This document shows, piece by piece, positions 21,401 to 32,088 of a stretch of DNA of 64,000 nt (the stretch's first letter is position 1; each line of letters opens with the position of its first letter). Origin of the DNA: Argopecten irradians (lineage: Eukaryota > Mollusca > Bivalvia > Pectinida > Pectinidae); contig NC_091142.1 of NCBI RefSeq assembly GCF_041381155.1, forward strand, positions 6,823,778 through 6,887,777. The letters run 5' to 3'. The notes beneath the pieces were generated by a model, which did no database searches, had not been told where the DNA came from, and was given only the letters and a program-made list of their open reading frames with translations. Position numbers and translations under genes: made by a program.

Positions 21401-24400
21401 ATATCGGGATTTTCGTAGGAAACACTGATACAAATAGTGGTACACAGTTATATATTGAGAAATAAACAATTCTAATAAAGCCCGTTTCCATGACAACAAA
21501 AAGAAATAGATAATATGGACTGAATTTATATTTCCTTTTGAAATTAAGCCTTTTATTTTTCGTTGTTTACTGCTATGTAAACTGCATTTTTTGTACAGAC
21601 GGGCGTTAGTTTTAATATATTCTATGATCCGAATTAGGTGAGTCGGTGACTATTTGGTTATCCGATATTCGCAAAATACTTTGTGTACGGAATTTGGACA
21701 AAAAATTCTTAATAAGATTTATGTGGTATGTCACAATATATAATAATAAATAGATTTATTTTAATAAGATGTAGTTGTGTCTGTTTAAAGCTGCATTCAC
21801 ACAGGAATTTATGCCCATTCTATATTTAGTTAATCGAAAAAATGCAGCATGCATTATTCTCTGTCTGTGTATTACAGGGGTATTTGCCCTTGCGGCTCGG
21901 TACTGATTATTGCGTCACGTTTTTATGAATGAATCGTCATATATGTCAGAGATAATGACGCATTTTATTTGCTAAAAAAGTAATGATGTCACAATCGATA
22001 CCTACTTGCGAGGGAGATAACTCTGCACTACGCAAAGTAATACTTACCCATGATCACGCAGGTCATTGATAGTGGCATTAGCTTCATCAAATCTTAAATT
22101 ATCCTGTCGAAATATAAGAAAAATGTTACTACAAAATCTTCCTATTGTGGTTCTCATAACTTTTGTCAACAGGGATTTATTGTTGTTTATAAAGGCGTTT
22201 TGATTATCTATTAAAATGGTGAAAATGTTCTATATATTGGGCACCAGGATATCATTTTAATTCGTTTTAATCACCGATAAATGCTTCGTTTTTTAAGTGA
22301 AGGGATATTAAAAGTGTCAATCAAATCGTCCAGGTATTGCACGTGACTTTACATTTTATATTGTGCATGCTGCAACATTGCTAAGGCATTGAATAGGTAC
22401 ACGTGCGTTTTAAGGTTAAAGATCCTGTTTGAACTAGTGATATTTTGTATGACCATTTATCACTTCTTAGGTGTACTTGAACATAAATAAGTTGATAAAA
22501 AGTGTAGGCATCAAGCCTAACCTTTGGTATTACTGTTGACTCGGAAATTGTTGTGTTTTTTGTAAATTTTGGCAAAATAACATTTCAGTTTATTGAGTTT
22601 CGGTACATAAGTTATCGTATTTATTTTTATACTTCAAACAGAGTCTTAAAACCTCCAACTAAATTAAGAATCGATATGTTACTAACGAACAGATAAATCG
22701 ATATTGAATAAATCAAAATAAGTCAAAATAAGTAAAATGCAAATAATGGAAGCGTTCTGAAAGACAGACACATAGAAAAAATGTTGTCGTTTATCTTCGT
22801 TTTATAATACCTCTGTCCATCTCATGCCTTTCCACTTGAGTGTGTTCGCCAATACGGCCCATTCTGGTTTTAAGGTGTTGTATACGAAATCGTTGTAGAA
22901 AGAATAGCTTGAGTTGGTCCATAGTTTAGCTTTCACCGCTGTGCCATGTGCAAATTCACTTCGCTTTTGCTCAACCTGAACACAAATTGTGATCGTTTTT
23001 AATAAATTTTGAAAATCAAGTTTATTTACTTCAGTTTGTGTAATAAATCAATTTCAAGATCATGCAACAGTCTTCCATCACCCACACCCCCAACCCACAC
23101 ACACACAAAAATAAAAATAAATAGATAAATAAAAAAATAATGATTAAACAAAACCAAATGATCAACGTTTTGTTTAAAGTGAACAGTCGGGCAAGGATGG
23201 CTAAAGTCGGTAAAAATGGTGTGAATGTATCCAGTATAATTTCTTATGAAATAGAAATAGAATATCTCTCGTCAAAATCTGTCTGCGTACGAAGAACTTA
23301 ATTTTAAGTATGGGAATCCTAAAACGTCCTCCCGGCTGACTATGTCGGTGGTTACATTTCCACGCAGCCTCGCTTTCAATGCTTCAACTTTTATTTATTT
23401 CAATGGTCAGAACTGGGAAATGTAAGCAGAACTTGACCGTCGTATTAATATGTGAGAACTTTTGGAAGGCCAATGAACGCATTTAGACTGGTTTCTTTGC
23501 CCGACTATTCACTTTAAAGGCCAAATACCTTTCCGAAACGGCTTTTAATTTCTAAAATGTGAATGTAAAACGAGATCGATAATTTTGTACAGTCGCAGAA
23601 GTTATTAACTTAACGTTAATACTACACTTATCATCATCTTCTGGACAATTTAATTAAAACAAATAAAATGTTAATTTTCATAAAGCGGGTCGTATTATGT
23701 TTCCCAGCCGTCGTTCTAAATACCACTCGGTAGTTGACTATCACTGCGCCAGACGGCAAAACAGCGAAATGACTCTCCCCTGTTATATATTACGCAGGAA
23801 ATCTTGCATATCTTTGGTGCTGTAACCTGATCTTAAGCCATCGATATATATTTTCTTATGTTATTTATGTTTTTAAGAAACATTTAAATTTTGCTCCGGA
23901 AAGGTAGTGGGCCTTTAAGATCAATGCAGCAGTATAATTTTATCAGGTCTATTGGGACGCTATTCTAACAGTTTCTGTATTTTTTTGTATTTGTAATCGA
24001 ATCAAAAAGATGCATTCCAGTTGGTAAGGTTTTTTTCCACTTTTAATTGGAGCATAAATGTGTTGCATTTGTGTGTAAACTAGATTAGTAAAAGGCAAAT
24101 AATTCAAGGCGGTATCACAGCAGATTGAAATACAATCATATACTAGTACCAGTAAGCATAGGAAGGAAACCAGACCTAGGAAGGAGACGTAAAATGGTTG
24201 TATATTATGAATATAATATTTCTTATTTCTAGATGAATAACAGTTCATTTTATCTCGTGAGGTTGATTGTTTTATTTTTCACATTCGTGATATACATAAA
24301 AACAAATTCCACTTCACTCAATGAGACATAATTGTTATTTATAATTAAGATGAATAATAATAAATAATGAATATTCTCTATTTATACAAATTAAATGTTG

Positions 24401-26581
24401 TTAACATACCCACCTCGATTGTAAAGGTCTTTAATTTGATTCCCTTGACCTTTCGTACTCTAGAAACAAAAAGGAGAAACAGTTGTTACCGCTTTCCGTG
24501 AACATAAAAATGCATTAGCTGGATATTGCCTGGACTAAGATTAAGAGATTTAAATGTATTGTATAGTGCTATAAGGTCAATTTAAATGCCAAATGTCTGA
24601 CCTGTTTTATACCATTAACACGTAAACACAATGAATTCCATACATCATACAACATTTAGATGCTATCTTATCTTAAACCTCAATCGGCAATAGTTATTTA
24701 TATAGTTTTATTGTCTTAGCCGAGACGGTTTTCTAACGTTCAACAAAACTTTTAACATTTTATATAGATACCGGGAATTTACCTAATTGATTTTGACGAT
24801 ATTGATAATAAAAGTGTTCAATTAATTTTCTTTGTTGAAATAAAATTTGATTGAATGAAAAATTCTTTAAGTGTTTCAATGCGGAGGTATTTATGATAAA
24901 TTTAATATTAAGACGATTTTATTGTACATCGCCGGAAGGGGAATTTGATCCTACAGTATGTTTAGTGTGGCCTTCCGGTACAGATCTATATTAGATTCAG
25001 CCTTTGAACGCCAATTTGGATCTGGAACGAGTTCAACAAGGCTTCCGTCATCGAAAAAATAGTTCACGTCCTTTTCCTCGATTTGTATGTAAATCTTAAT
25101 CTCTTTGACATCTGCAAATGAAAAAAAAATAAATAATAATAATAAAAAAAAAAAATGAAGATAAATGATTACGTCATTTCATTACAATTGGCATTGACTT
25201 AGAATACCATTATCAGAGTAACCTAAAAATTTCTATTTTGTAAACCTCAATCTCTCCTTCACAATCATTTGAAATATATGCATGAACCTGAATGTTTCGA
25301 GCTTGATGTATACACTTGGTCTTAACTCATAGATAGTACAGGTTATGAAATTTCGCAAAAGATATTTGATATTGGTGTACTGTTGGAATAAGGAAATAGG
25401 TAAAAATGTACATTGTACAACAACTGATTTTACATAATAAAATCTTCCAATATTATTATAGAAACTTATTTCTATGCAATAAACAATATCTAATGCCAAT
25501 TCTCTATATAATGTTGTTCCGTTCAAAATTAGCATATCTTTTAAAACCCTTTACCATACCAGAGACACTTACGCAATCGACTTTATGAATCAAGACACAT
25601 CCTGATTTCTTTCTCATTGTGAGTTCGTGTAGTTAAATATATACTTACTCGCTGGGAGTTTGAAATCCCCACCAACTTCATGCCAAGCTCCTGGCCTGAG
25701 GCGAGGATGTATCGCAATGTTGGAGTAGGCGTTTGCCCCTAAAATAATTTTTTATTAAATTGGTTAAAAAATAAAATATGTTTATTTTGATAGAGTATAT
25801 TCTTTACTTCCGTTTTTTGTCTATAACTTCAATAGTTCCATTATTTATCCAAATTTCGAAAAAAAGGTTGTCATTGTATGAGCTAATCAGATGCAGCGTT
25901 ACAAATGGCGACGAAATTACAGGAAATGATATAAACATAAATATCGAAGTATTTAAGAAATATATCTAGATTTTATAAATATGCTTTGTTAACACTTATC
26001 ACCGAATTATTCTATATTAGACGTACCGTCGAGTGTTTCTACCCGTAACTTTACTATGACGTCATGGTACAAGTTACCAGGTGTCAGGTTTTGTAGTTTG
26101 ATGTAGCCGACAAAAGCGTAGATTTTACCGGACTCGATATCAGGAGTGCCTATAAGATACCCAAGTCCTGCCCAATTCGCGGATCTGATGACAAACGGTA
26201 AAAGAAACGTAAAAAAATATTTAGTTTACCATAAATGTATCACATATATCAACACCAAAAACGACATCACTTTGACAGGAATTAGTAAAATCAGTTTAGA
26301 ACGTTTAACCAGTAGCTGAAATCTAAGAAAGGCGTTTTCAATTCTGCATAAGTAATCTCAATATCTGAAAATAATACTTAATTTACACTATACCTCCCAG
26401 TGATGTGGACACTCTGAGCCCCGCCACGTTTCTCCGTAGTACTTATGGCCCAGGAACATCCTGATTTACTCCAGTGGGACCCTAGGGCACCCGCCTCGAA
26501 ATCTCCATTCCCCAGCAAGTTAGTTCCAACTACGGTCGGGAGAAAAGCCCCTATTAAGAGGATATGAGTTAGAAAATACAT
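18408..26581 (-). CDS. Secreted CBM4/9-GH10 endo-1,4-beta-xylanase-like glycosidase (paralog A), complete
   Basis: Seen: 12 exons on the minus strand: 26581-26394, 26184-26027, 25738-25649, 25111-24955, 24459-24414, 22975-22811, 22103-22048, 21383-21243, 20944-20773, 20186-20079, 19452-19234 and 18629-18408. They total 1722 nt (573 residues plus TAA) in one frame. Residues 1-19 are a signal peptide (MYFLTHILLIGAFLPTVVG). Residues 20-198 form a CBM4/9-like module (NLLGNGDFE, HITGR). GH10 follows: NTLKW, RGHNIFWG (291-298), WDVNNE (acid/base Glu343), HGIGVQSH (408-415), WVTE (nucleophile Glu444) and WGFW. The C-terminus has the FNEAGEKYVEL...YFKGDY pattern seen in plant and animal GH10. Family knowledge: retaining glycosidases cutting beta-1,4-xylan outside the cell. 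The His after the RGH-motif Trp is Gly here. The exon 4 donor (GTAGGA) is weak, but paralogs B and C end this exon at the same point. Exact substrate is inferred. Confidence 0.95.
18735..18797. mobile_element. 63-bp perfect-hairpin insertion with 10-bp target duplication
   Basis: TAGCCTGGAGGCCCTACCC is mirrored exactly by GGGTAGGGCCTCCAGGCTA around a short loop. The direct repeat CGAAATGGTC flanks it on both sides (18725-18734 and 18798-18807). It lies in the last intron of paralog A. A 9-11 bp duplication fits Mutator-like transposition; the family is inference. Confidence 0.8.
20411..20563. mobile_element. CRE-bearing short MITE, copy 2
   Basis: In an intron of paralog A. Left GAGTTATCTGTACTTGTGGG then TAGATATTGATTGTGACG; right ATAATGACGT...CGATATCTACACACAATGG then AACTAACTCTG. 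Same plan as the copy at 46797-46936, with one internal TGACGTCA half changed. Confidence 0.7.
21888..22031. mobile_element. CRE-bearing short MITE, copy 3
   Basis: In an intron of paralog A, ending 17 bp from exon 7. Left GGTATTTGCCCTTGCGGCTC then GGTACTGATTATTGCGTCAC; right GTAATGATGTCACAATCG then ATACCTACTTGCGAGGGAG and ATAACTCTGC. More diverged than copy 4. Confidence 0.65.
23175..23515. mobile_element. TIR element (AAAGTGAACAGTCGGGCAA ends)
   Basis: Left TTTAAAGTGAACAGTCGGGC is mirrored by TTGCCCGACTATTCACTTTA and AA at the right; about 340 bp, non-coding, in intron 5 of paralog A. It abuts the next element at TTTAAAGG, so one may have inserted beside the other. Only copy seen here. Confidence 0.65.
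23514..23918. mobile_element. 400-bp GGCC-end MITE, intact copy
   Basis: TTAAAGGCCAAATACCTTTC then CGAAAC is mirrored by CTCCGGAAAGGTAGTGGGCC then TTTAA. The interior contains AAATGTGAATGTAAAACGAG, TTAATACTACACTTATCATC and TTTGGTGCTGTAAC. Best-preserved copy; others are 7375-11882 (interrupted) and 48964-49251. Confidence 0.75.
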
Positions 26582-26659
26582 TATACGTCTTGTCTGTTGT
26601 CACCACTACTCCACAATATCTCCGTATATTTTCGCATAACAAGATATAGATCTTTGATT

Positions 26660-26667
26660 TGACGTCA
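26660..26667. promoter_or_regulatory. CRE palindrome upstream of paralog A
   Basis: TGACGTCA inside TTGACGTCAA, 79 bp before the start codon of paralog A. A full cAMP-response element palindrome at this distance fits a proximal promoter. Weak TATA-like strings (CTATATC, AATATAC) lie between it and the ATG on the minus strand. No proof of use. Confidence 0.4.
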
Positions 26668-26884
26668 ACATTCCTTATCCTAATGTATTAACAGGATTCG
26701 TCGGTCAAGTTCATTCGTCATTACAGGTCAATACTACTATAAAGTAAAAACATCTAATAATGGATCTGATTCAAATGTAGACAATATACCTCGAGGGTAC
26801 AGGAATCTAAGTGGGCGTAGATAGATAACAAGTCCCATTAGGATAATGTGAATCACGAAAGTCTCTTGTGTGGTCACGACCCAC

Positions 26885-27136
26885 TACACAGGCAAATTAT
26901 TACACGTGAGTTTCACGTGAACAGGGGCAAAAACGTGAATTTCACGTGTAAATGTTTTTCCATACATTTAATGTGAAATTTACATGAATTTCATGTGATT
27001 TTTTCACGTAAAATTCACATGAAATGCACATGAAATTCGCGTGACACACGAAGAAAGTATTCATGTAAATTTCATTTGAAATTCAAGTGAAAGGCCCTTT
27101 ACGTGAAATTCACGTGAAGAAATATTACCTGTGTAC
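26885..27136. mobile_element. TA-bounded palindromic element built of CACGTGAAATT motifs
   Basis: TACACAGGCAAATTATTACA then CGTGAGTTTCACGTGAA at the left is mirrored by TTCACGTGAAGAAATATTAC then CTGTGTA. The interior is a run of degenerate repeats of TTCACGTGAA and ACATGAAATTC in both orientations, so nearly all of it can pair with itself. TA at both ends suits Tc1/mariner-type targeting (inference). Confidence 0.7.
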
Positions 27137-27156
27137 ATTGTTGAACAAAATATGAT

Positions 27157-28051
27157 TAAAGCTGACAATGCAAGTTAAAAACATGCAGTTGAAATTAAAA
27201 AAAAAATATTAACGAAATATTTTTTTAAAAAATTGTTTCTGAGACATCCCCTAGTTATGACAGTGTGGTATCTAAGGAAGTGGCAGCCATTTTTCTTTTG
27301 CTCTGCTTAGTAACCTTCACTGGCCAACCCCCTATATAAAGCACGGGACACTTGACACACGTGTATCATTCTAAACATATCTTGTCTCAGATACACATGC
27401 CCCGATATTGCAAATAACAATGTCAAATTGAAAATAAACACTGCACTCACCTGACAATATTTCATTGAAGTAATAGATGAATGTGTTGTCAGCTATATCC
27501 CAACATATGTCCAATACGAACTAATAAAACACTTCAATATACACTAAGTTTTACACGTACATGTACAACGACACGTGTGTGTCCTTGATAGTTGTCGCTC
27601 GTTCGGGTCAGGTACATAGTCACGTGTATATGGTCAGTTGAGTGCGTCGGGTACGATGATATACGTGGAGATATGTGGACGGATTATTTTTGGATTTCTA
27701 TTCACTTGCGTAGGAATTTTATTTTGAGAAACATCTAAATGACGTTACAACTTAGAGGAGTTGACATGTTTTCTTGCTAAAAAAAGTCCCATATAGTTTT
27801 ACAGGTGAGGGTTTTGTTTACCTATTTGTAGGTGATATAACCTGTGGACTGCTAGGTGTATAGGTACATGAATGAGCGCACGTGTGTCGATTCACGCGCT
27901 TTATATAGGGGTCGGTGAGTCGTCGGAATGTAAAACAAAAATGGCTGTCCTCAACCGGGGAATGTCTCATAAACGATTCTTGGAAAAACGAGTATACTTA
28001 TTTTAAAAAAAAAATCATGTTAATAATTTTAATATGCATTGTCAGCTTTAA
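27157..28051. repeat. 0.9-kb inverted repeat with a TATA box in each arm
   Basis: Outer ends TTAAAGCTGACAATGCA (27157-27173) and its inverse TGCATTGTCAGCTTTAA (28035-28051). Arms of about 200 bp are similar though diverged; each holds GAGACAT, GCCATTTTT, TATATAAAGC and GACACACGTG in the same order. The TATA boxes (27333-27340 plus, 27900-27907 minus) face each other across a loop. It may be a foldback transposon or a duplicated promoter-like segment. Confidence 0.65.
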
Positions 28052-28189
28052 CATTCAAATGTCTGAATTGAAAGCATAAGAACAAAAAAATGCATTATAT
28101 CTGTACAAATCTATTTTCAACGGTTATTAGCTATAGGCCGTCACCGGAAAACATAAGACGACCCGCGTAATAGAAATTGATATATTTTT

Positions 28190-28960
28190 ATTGTTCAGGA
28201 AGCAATTATTATTATGATTATTACCTTTATTTCCTCCAATATTGAAGAGTTTACAGAAAACAATAAATAGATAAATAAATAAATAACCATTCTAACATAC
28301 ACACGTTACACACATATATACATATCTATCAATACAAGAAAATACAATTAGTAGAAAGGAAAATATATTCGACTACATTTCGCCATTATCTAATAGCTTA
28401 GAATGCTTTATAAATAATAATTAGCTACAAACATATGTAGATGAGACATCACAAATGATACATGTAGTTTGTAATAACAGATATATACGTATCAAAAGTC
28501 TATATATAAGGCTAGCACAAAAACATACATAATACAAAGACTCTCGAGTTCACAAGATTTAGTATACATATAACTTCAGTTGAAGTTAATACGATCAAAT
28601 ATTTGCCTAAAATTTTTTTTTAAAAAAACCCAACCGAGTTCTCAGTGTGGCTACATTCAAGTACACTGTGCAATATGAGATCATTATACATTAGACCACA
28701 AAAATGACACAAATATAAATTTTCATTATCGCGCATTTCTACGCATATTTTAACAATTCGTTTAATGTATGAACTATACTATGGAAAACGTAAAGCAAGT
28801 TTCCATATTGCATATGGTTCTATTCTTTCATGTAAGAGAGAAAAACGAGAAAAATCTTTATCAGCTTTCATCCTTTCACAAAGTTGAAACTGTTCATATT
28901 TTTTAACATGGGTATTTACTAAACGTTCATCTCAACTGATACTAAATGTTTACATCTGTA
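28190..28960 (-). mobile_element. LINE (non-LTR retrotransposon) 3' remnant
   Basis: The minus strand reads VNTHVKKYEQFQLCERMK, then DFSRFSLLHERIEPYAIWKL, then in the same frame after one stop CVEMRDNENLYLCHFCGL and YNDLILHSVLECSHTENSV. The Cys/His spacing (CHFC...H...C) and IEPYxIWKL fit the C-terminal region of reverse transcriptase ORFs common in mollusc genomes. A 3' untranslated part follows to about 28190 (ATATTGGAGGAAATAAAGG, then an AATAAT tail). Besides the in-frame stop, the reading is lost in a poly-T run after the Cys/His part. 5'-truncated and dead; clade not assigned. Confidence 0.6.
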
Positions 28961-30039
28961 TAAAAAGGATAACTGTAAAATGGAGTTGTATTGGGGAAAG
29001 TTCTAGTTCACACATCCATGAATTTTGTATATTTTGTATATACCTAACATTTTCAACATTTCAAAAATAAATTTGTAGGCATTTATCTTTTTGCGCTAGA
29101 ACTACATTGACTTTTAATAGGACGTTATGGACCAACAACCATCCAACCGTGGAAAGGTAAGTAAAATACTTATAGCTGTATAAGAACAGAACGTAAGTAT
29201 GTGGAAGATCACCTTTCAAACGTCATAGAGATAACCATTTTTTATATCGGATGTAGCTCAAACCTTTTATAAACTTAATTTATTTTTGTTAAACGTGGAA
29301 AGTATATTTAGGTTTATGCATTGCTGAACAAAATCTAACGGACGGAACTTTGAATAACTAGTGACCTAGATTGCTCCTTAAAATCGAAACCCAGGGTTAT
29401 TACAGAAAAAGTACCGACCTTCGTCCGGGACCATGTGCCATACATTCTTTCACGATCAATTTTTAATCAGGGCTATCTCAGACACTAAAATTTTCCTTCA
29501 TATCCTTCTTATAAAAAGTCTCACTGCCACCCCCCCCCTATTTAAAATAACCCAATATGAAAAAATACGAAATATCATTTTATCACTATACAATAAATGC
29601 GATCAGTTTTTCGCATCATAAACGATACCATTTTGTTAAATTAGTAGATATATTCATTTTTGTTTAACAAGGAACAAAGTATTCATTATTATTTGTATAT
29701 TTTTGTTTAATGAGGAATAGATTACATGTTGAGTTCCAAACACATTTGTCATTAACATCAGACCCATCATTTCGATTTCAAAATCCCATCGAATAATAAA
29801 ACCTTTATAAGGAAGTCCTTTATGCGTCTGTCAGAAATCTTCGATCTTATTTCCTTACATTACTCCTGTTGCGCCACCTACAATGAAATTTATTTTACAT
29901 TAGTGATCCCTATACTTATGAGAAAAGTAATCAGCTGTCTGCATCATGGGCAATAATATTTGTTTTTTTGTGGTTTTGTTGAGATTTAGTTATATATTAA
30001 GTTAGATACCTTAAGCGGAGATCTGTAGCATATCTTAGC

Positions 30040-30370
30040 CCATTATCATCAGATAGTGAGCTATTCAAAACGCATTTCGTCCGTGGTCCGTCCGTCCTTC
30101 CATCCTTCCGTTCGTCCGTCCGACCGTCCGTCCGTTAACAATTCTTGTTACCGCTATTTCTCAGAAATTACTAAAGGGATCTTTTTCAATTTTGATATGT
30201 AGGTTTTCCTAGGGCCCTTGTTATGCAGATTGCATTTTAGGACCAATCGGTCAACAAGATGGCCGACCGGCAGCCATCTTGGATTTTGGTAGTTGAAGGT
30301 TGCCATTTCTCAGAAAGTACTGAAGGTTATACATAGATCACTATTTGGTGGGTGCCAAGATCCCTTGCTA
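30040..30370 (+). repeat. One-unit copy of array element 1
   Basis: Starts near GTGAGCTATTC, then TTCGTCCGTGGTCCGTCC and a TCCG tract, one 155-bp unit (TACTAAAGGGATCTTTTTCA, CAACAAGATGGCC...CAGCCATCTTGGATTTTG) and the tail TTTGGTGGGTGCCAAGATCC. The same family as 5110-7280, showing the minimal form of the element. Confidence 0.8.
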
Positions 30371-31179
30371 TACAAAAAAAATACGGCAGTTAATTTTTTT
30401 ATATATATTTTTTTAATAATATTCGAATACGATACTGTAAGACATTACAGACAGTTATCTATGAAGGAATCAATGAGTAAATTTCTACCACAATATGTCG
30501 TGTTATTCCACTCTCAGGCCTTTGTATAAATGTGCTGGGTGTTGGACCACCTATGTATAAAGACCACCTGCTTAATATGATCAGATGATCAAATGATCAA
30601 TTAAACACATTTTGAACTATGTATAAAAACCACTTGGCCAAAGAGACCGTGTTATTTTTAAAATCAAGCGGCTAAATAAGCATGATAATATGCGAGTACT
30701 ATCGATGTTCATGTTATAAAAACTTATTTGACCATCCCTCTATACACCAGCAAAAGATTGTCGTGCCGAATCACTGGATAAGGACTGTAATTCGATGTTG
30801 AAAAATGTATACATGTGAAAAAATGCACCAAAATTTCGTGTGCCATTATATAAAGAAATTAAAAAAACACGGGCAATACAAGTGGTCCTTGTCGTACAAA
30901 ATAATACAACGTGTTTCCTATAATTTAAAGGGACTAACATTATCCTGACAAAAATCTTGAAACAAATACTGTGCTTGAAGGCAAATTCGTCCCATCGTGT
31001 TTCCTATAATATTAAAACGTAATTTTTGTCTGGACGAGATGTCCTCACTTGCAGCACTTTTATTTATGGAGGGTTGACTAATAGAAGTTACAAAAATAAG
31101 GCATATCAAGTATGGTGAGGTGTTAGCTTTTTACGTTAGTTTCGTTAAGATAACTGTATAGCTGCTAAAGTTGATTTTT

Positions 31180-31290
31180 TAGCCTTTGAAAGCGTCATTC
31201 ATCCGACTGGCCGTAATATATAAAAAAAAATCTGATTATCGTAAGGTATTAAATTTTCCGAAATTGGATGAATCCGTGAATGCAGCAAAA
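31180..31290 (+). repeat. Dispersed repeat (AGCCTTTGAAAGCG), copy 1
   Basis: AGCCTTTGAAAGCGTCATTC, CCGACTGGCCGTAATAT, GGTATTAAATTTTCCG and TTGGATGAATCCGTGAATGC align with 42090-42215. Several other AT-rich blocks with CGCGAAA motifs (32500-32700, 53480-53640, 59000-59110) may be distant relatives. Confidence 0.55.
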
Positions 31291-31995
31291 ACAAAACCCT
31301 CGCTTAAATAACAATTAAACAGTAAGGAATCGTATACAAATAATATGTGTAAGTTGTCATGGTGACTGTGATCCCTATGCTTTCAAATATTCAAACATTG
31401 AATTACGTTGAATAAACATGAAATTGAATTGATAAATTATCTACCGTTGATATAAAATCGGTTCAAGTGAACAAACCCATGAAACCGTTTATTTTTTTAT
31501 CTCTCCTCCTTAAAGGCAAATAATCTCCTCATATATGTACGTTTTTTAAATAATGGTGTTTCAGCGAAAGGGAAAAATAAATATTTCACCTGACATCATT
31601 AGCTTAGATTTTTTCAGTTTGGAATGATGCAAAATTAATTGAAACATGTTTCATTATGACGTCAGGAATAATGTCGTTAACTGTGGAAAAAAGATTAAAA
31701 CATCAAAATATATTGGGATGAAATAAGGATATTTATTTGATTTATTTCGACGCCAAACGGTTATGGCATGATATTGCGATATCGACGTTATCATTGTTAT
31801 ATGGAAACCTCTAGCAAACATTAAAGTGTCTGAGTGAAAAAACTATCTACACATCACACTATTAATATACCAATCTGAGTAATTAATTCATACTCTAAAC
31901 CAACAATCCCCCGTCAAACGAAAGAACAGTCTCCTTGATATCAAAGTCATTTGTAAACTCGCCCTAGTAAATGTGAACTGCATTTAATAATTATC

Positions 31996-32003
31996 TATTT
32001 ATA
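31996..32003 (+). promoter_or_regulatory. Candidate TATA box of paralog B
   Basis: TATTTATA 86 bp before the first Met codon of paralog B. The distance allows a short 5' UTR. Paralog C has TATAAATA at a similar place. Moderate support only. Confidence 0.4.
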
Positions 32004-32088
32004 GAGGCGTTGAGTTATACCCTCGGCCTTGAAGTGCTTGTGATCTAATTTAAATAGTCGGGTGTCTGTTCTGTGATATTTAGTCGGG

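Larger units (their letters stand above)
26582..32088. other. Intergenic region between divergent paralogs A and B
   Basis: 5.5 kb without a recognised exon. It contains the promoters of both genes, an ACGTGAA-motif element (26885-27136), a 0.9-kb inverted repeat (27157-28051), a LINE remnant on the minus strand (28190-28960), a one-unit copy of array element 1 (30040-30370) and a dispersed repeat (31180-31290). The stretches 29000-30030 and 30380-31170 show nothing I recognise. Confidence 0.6.
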
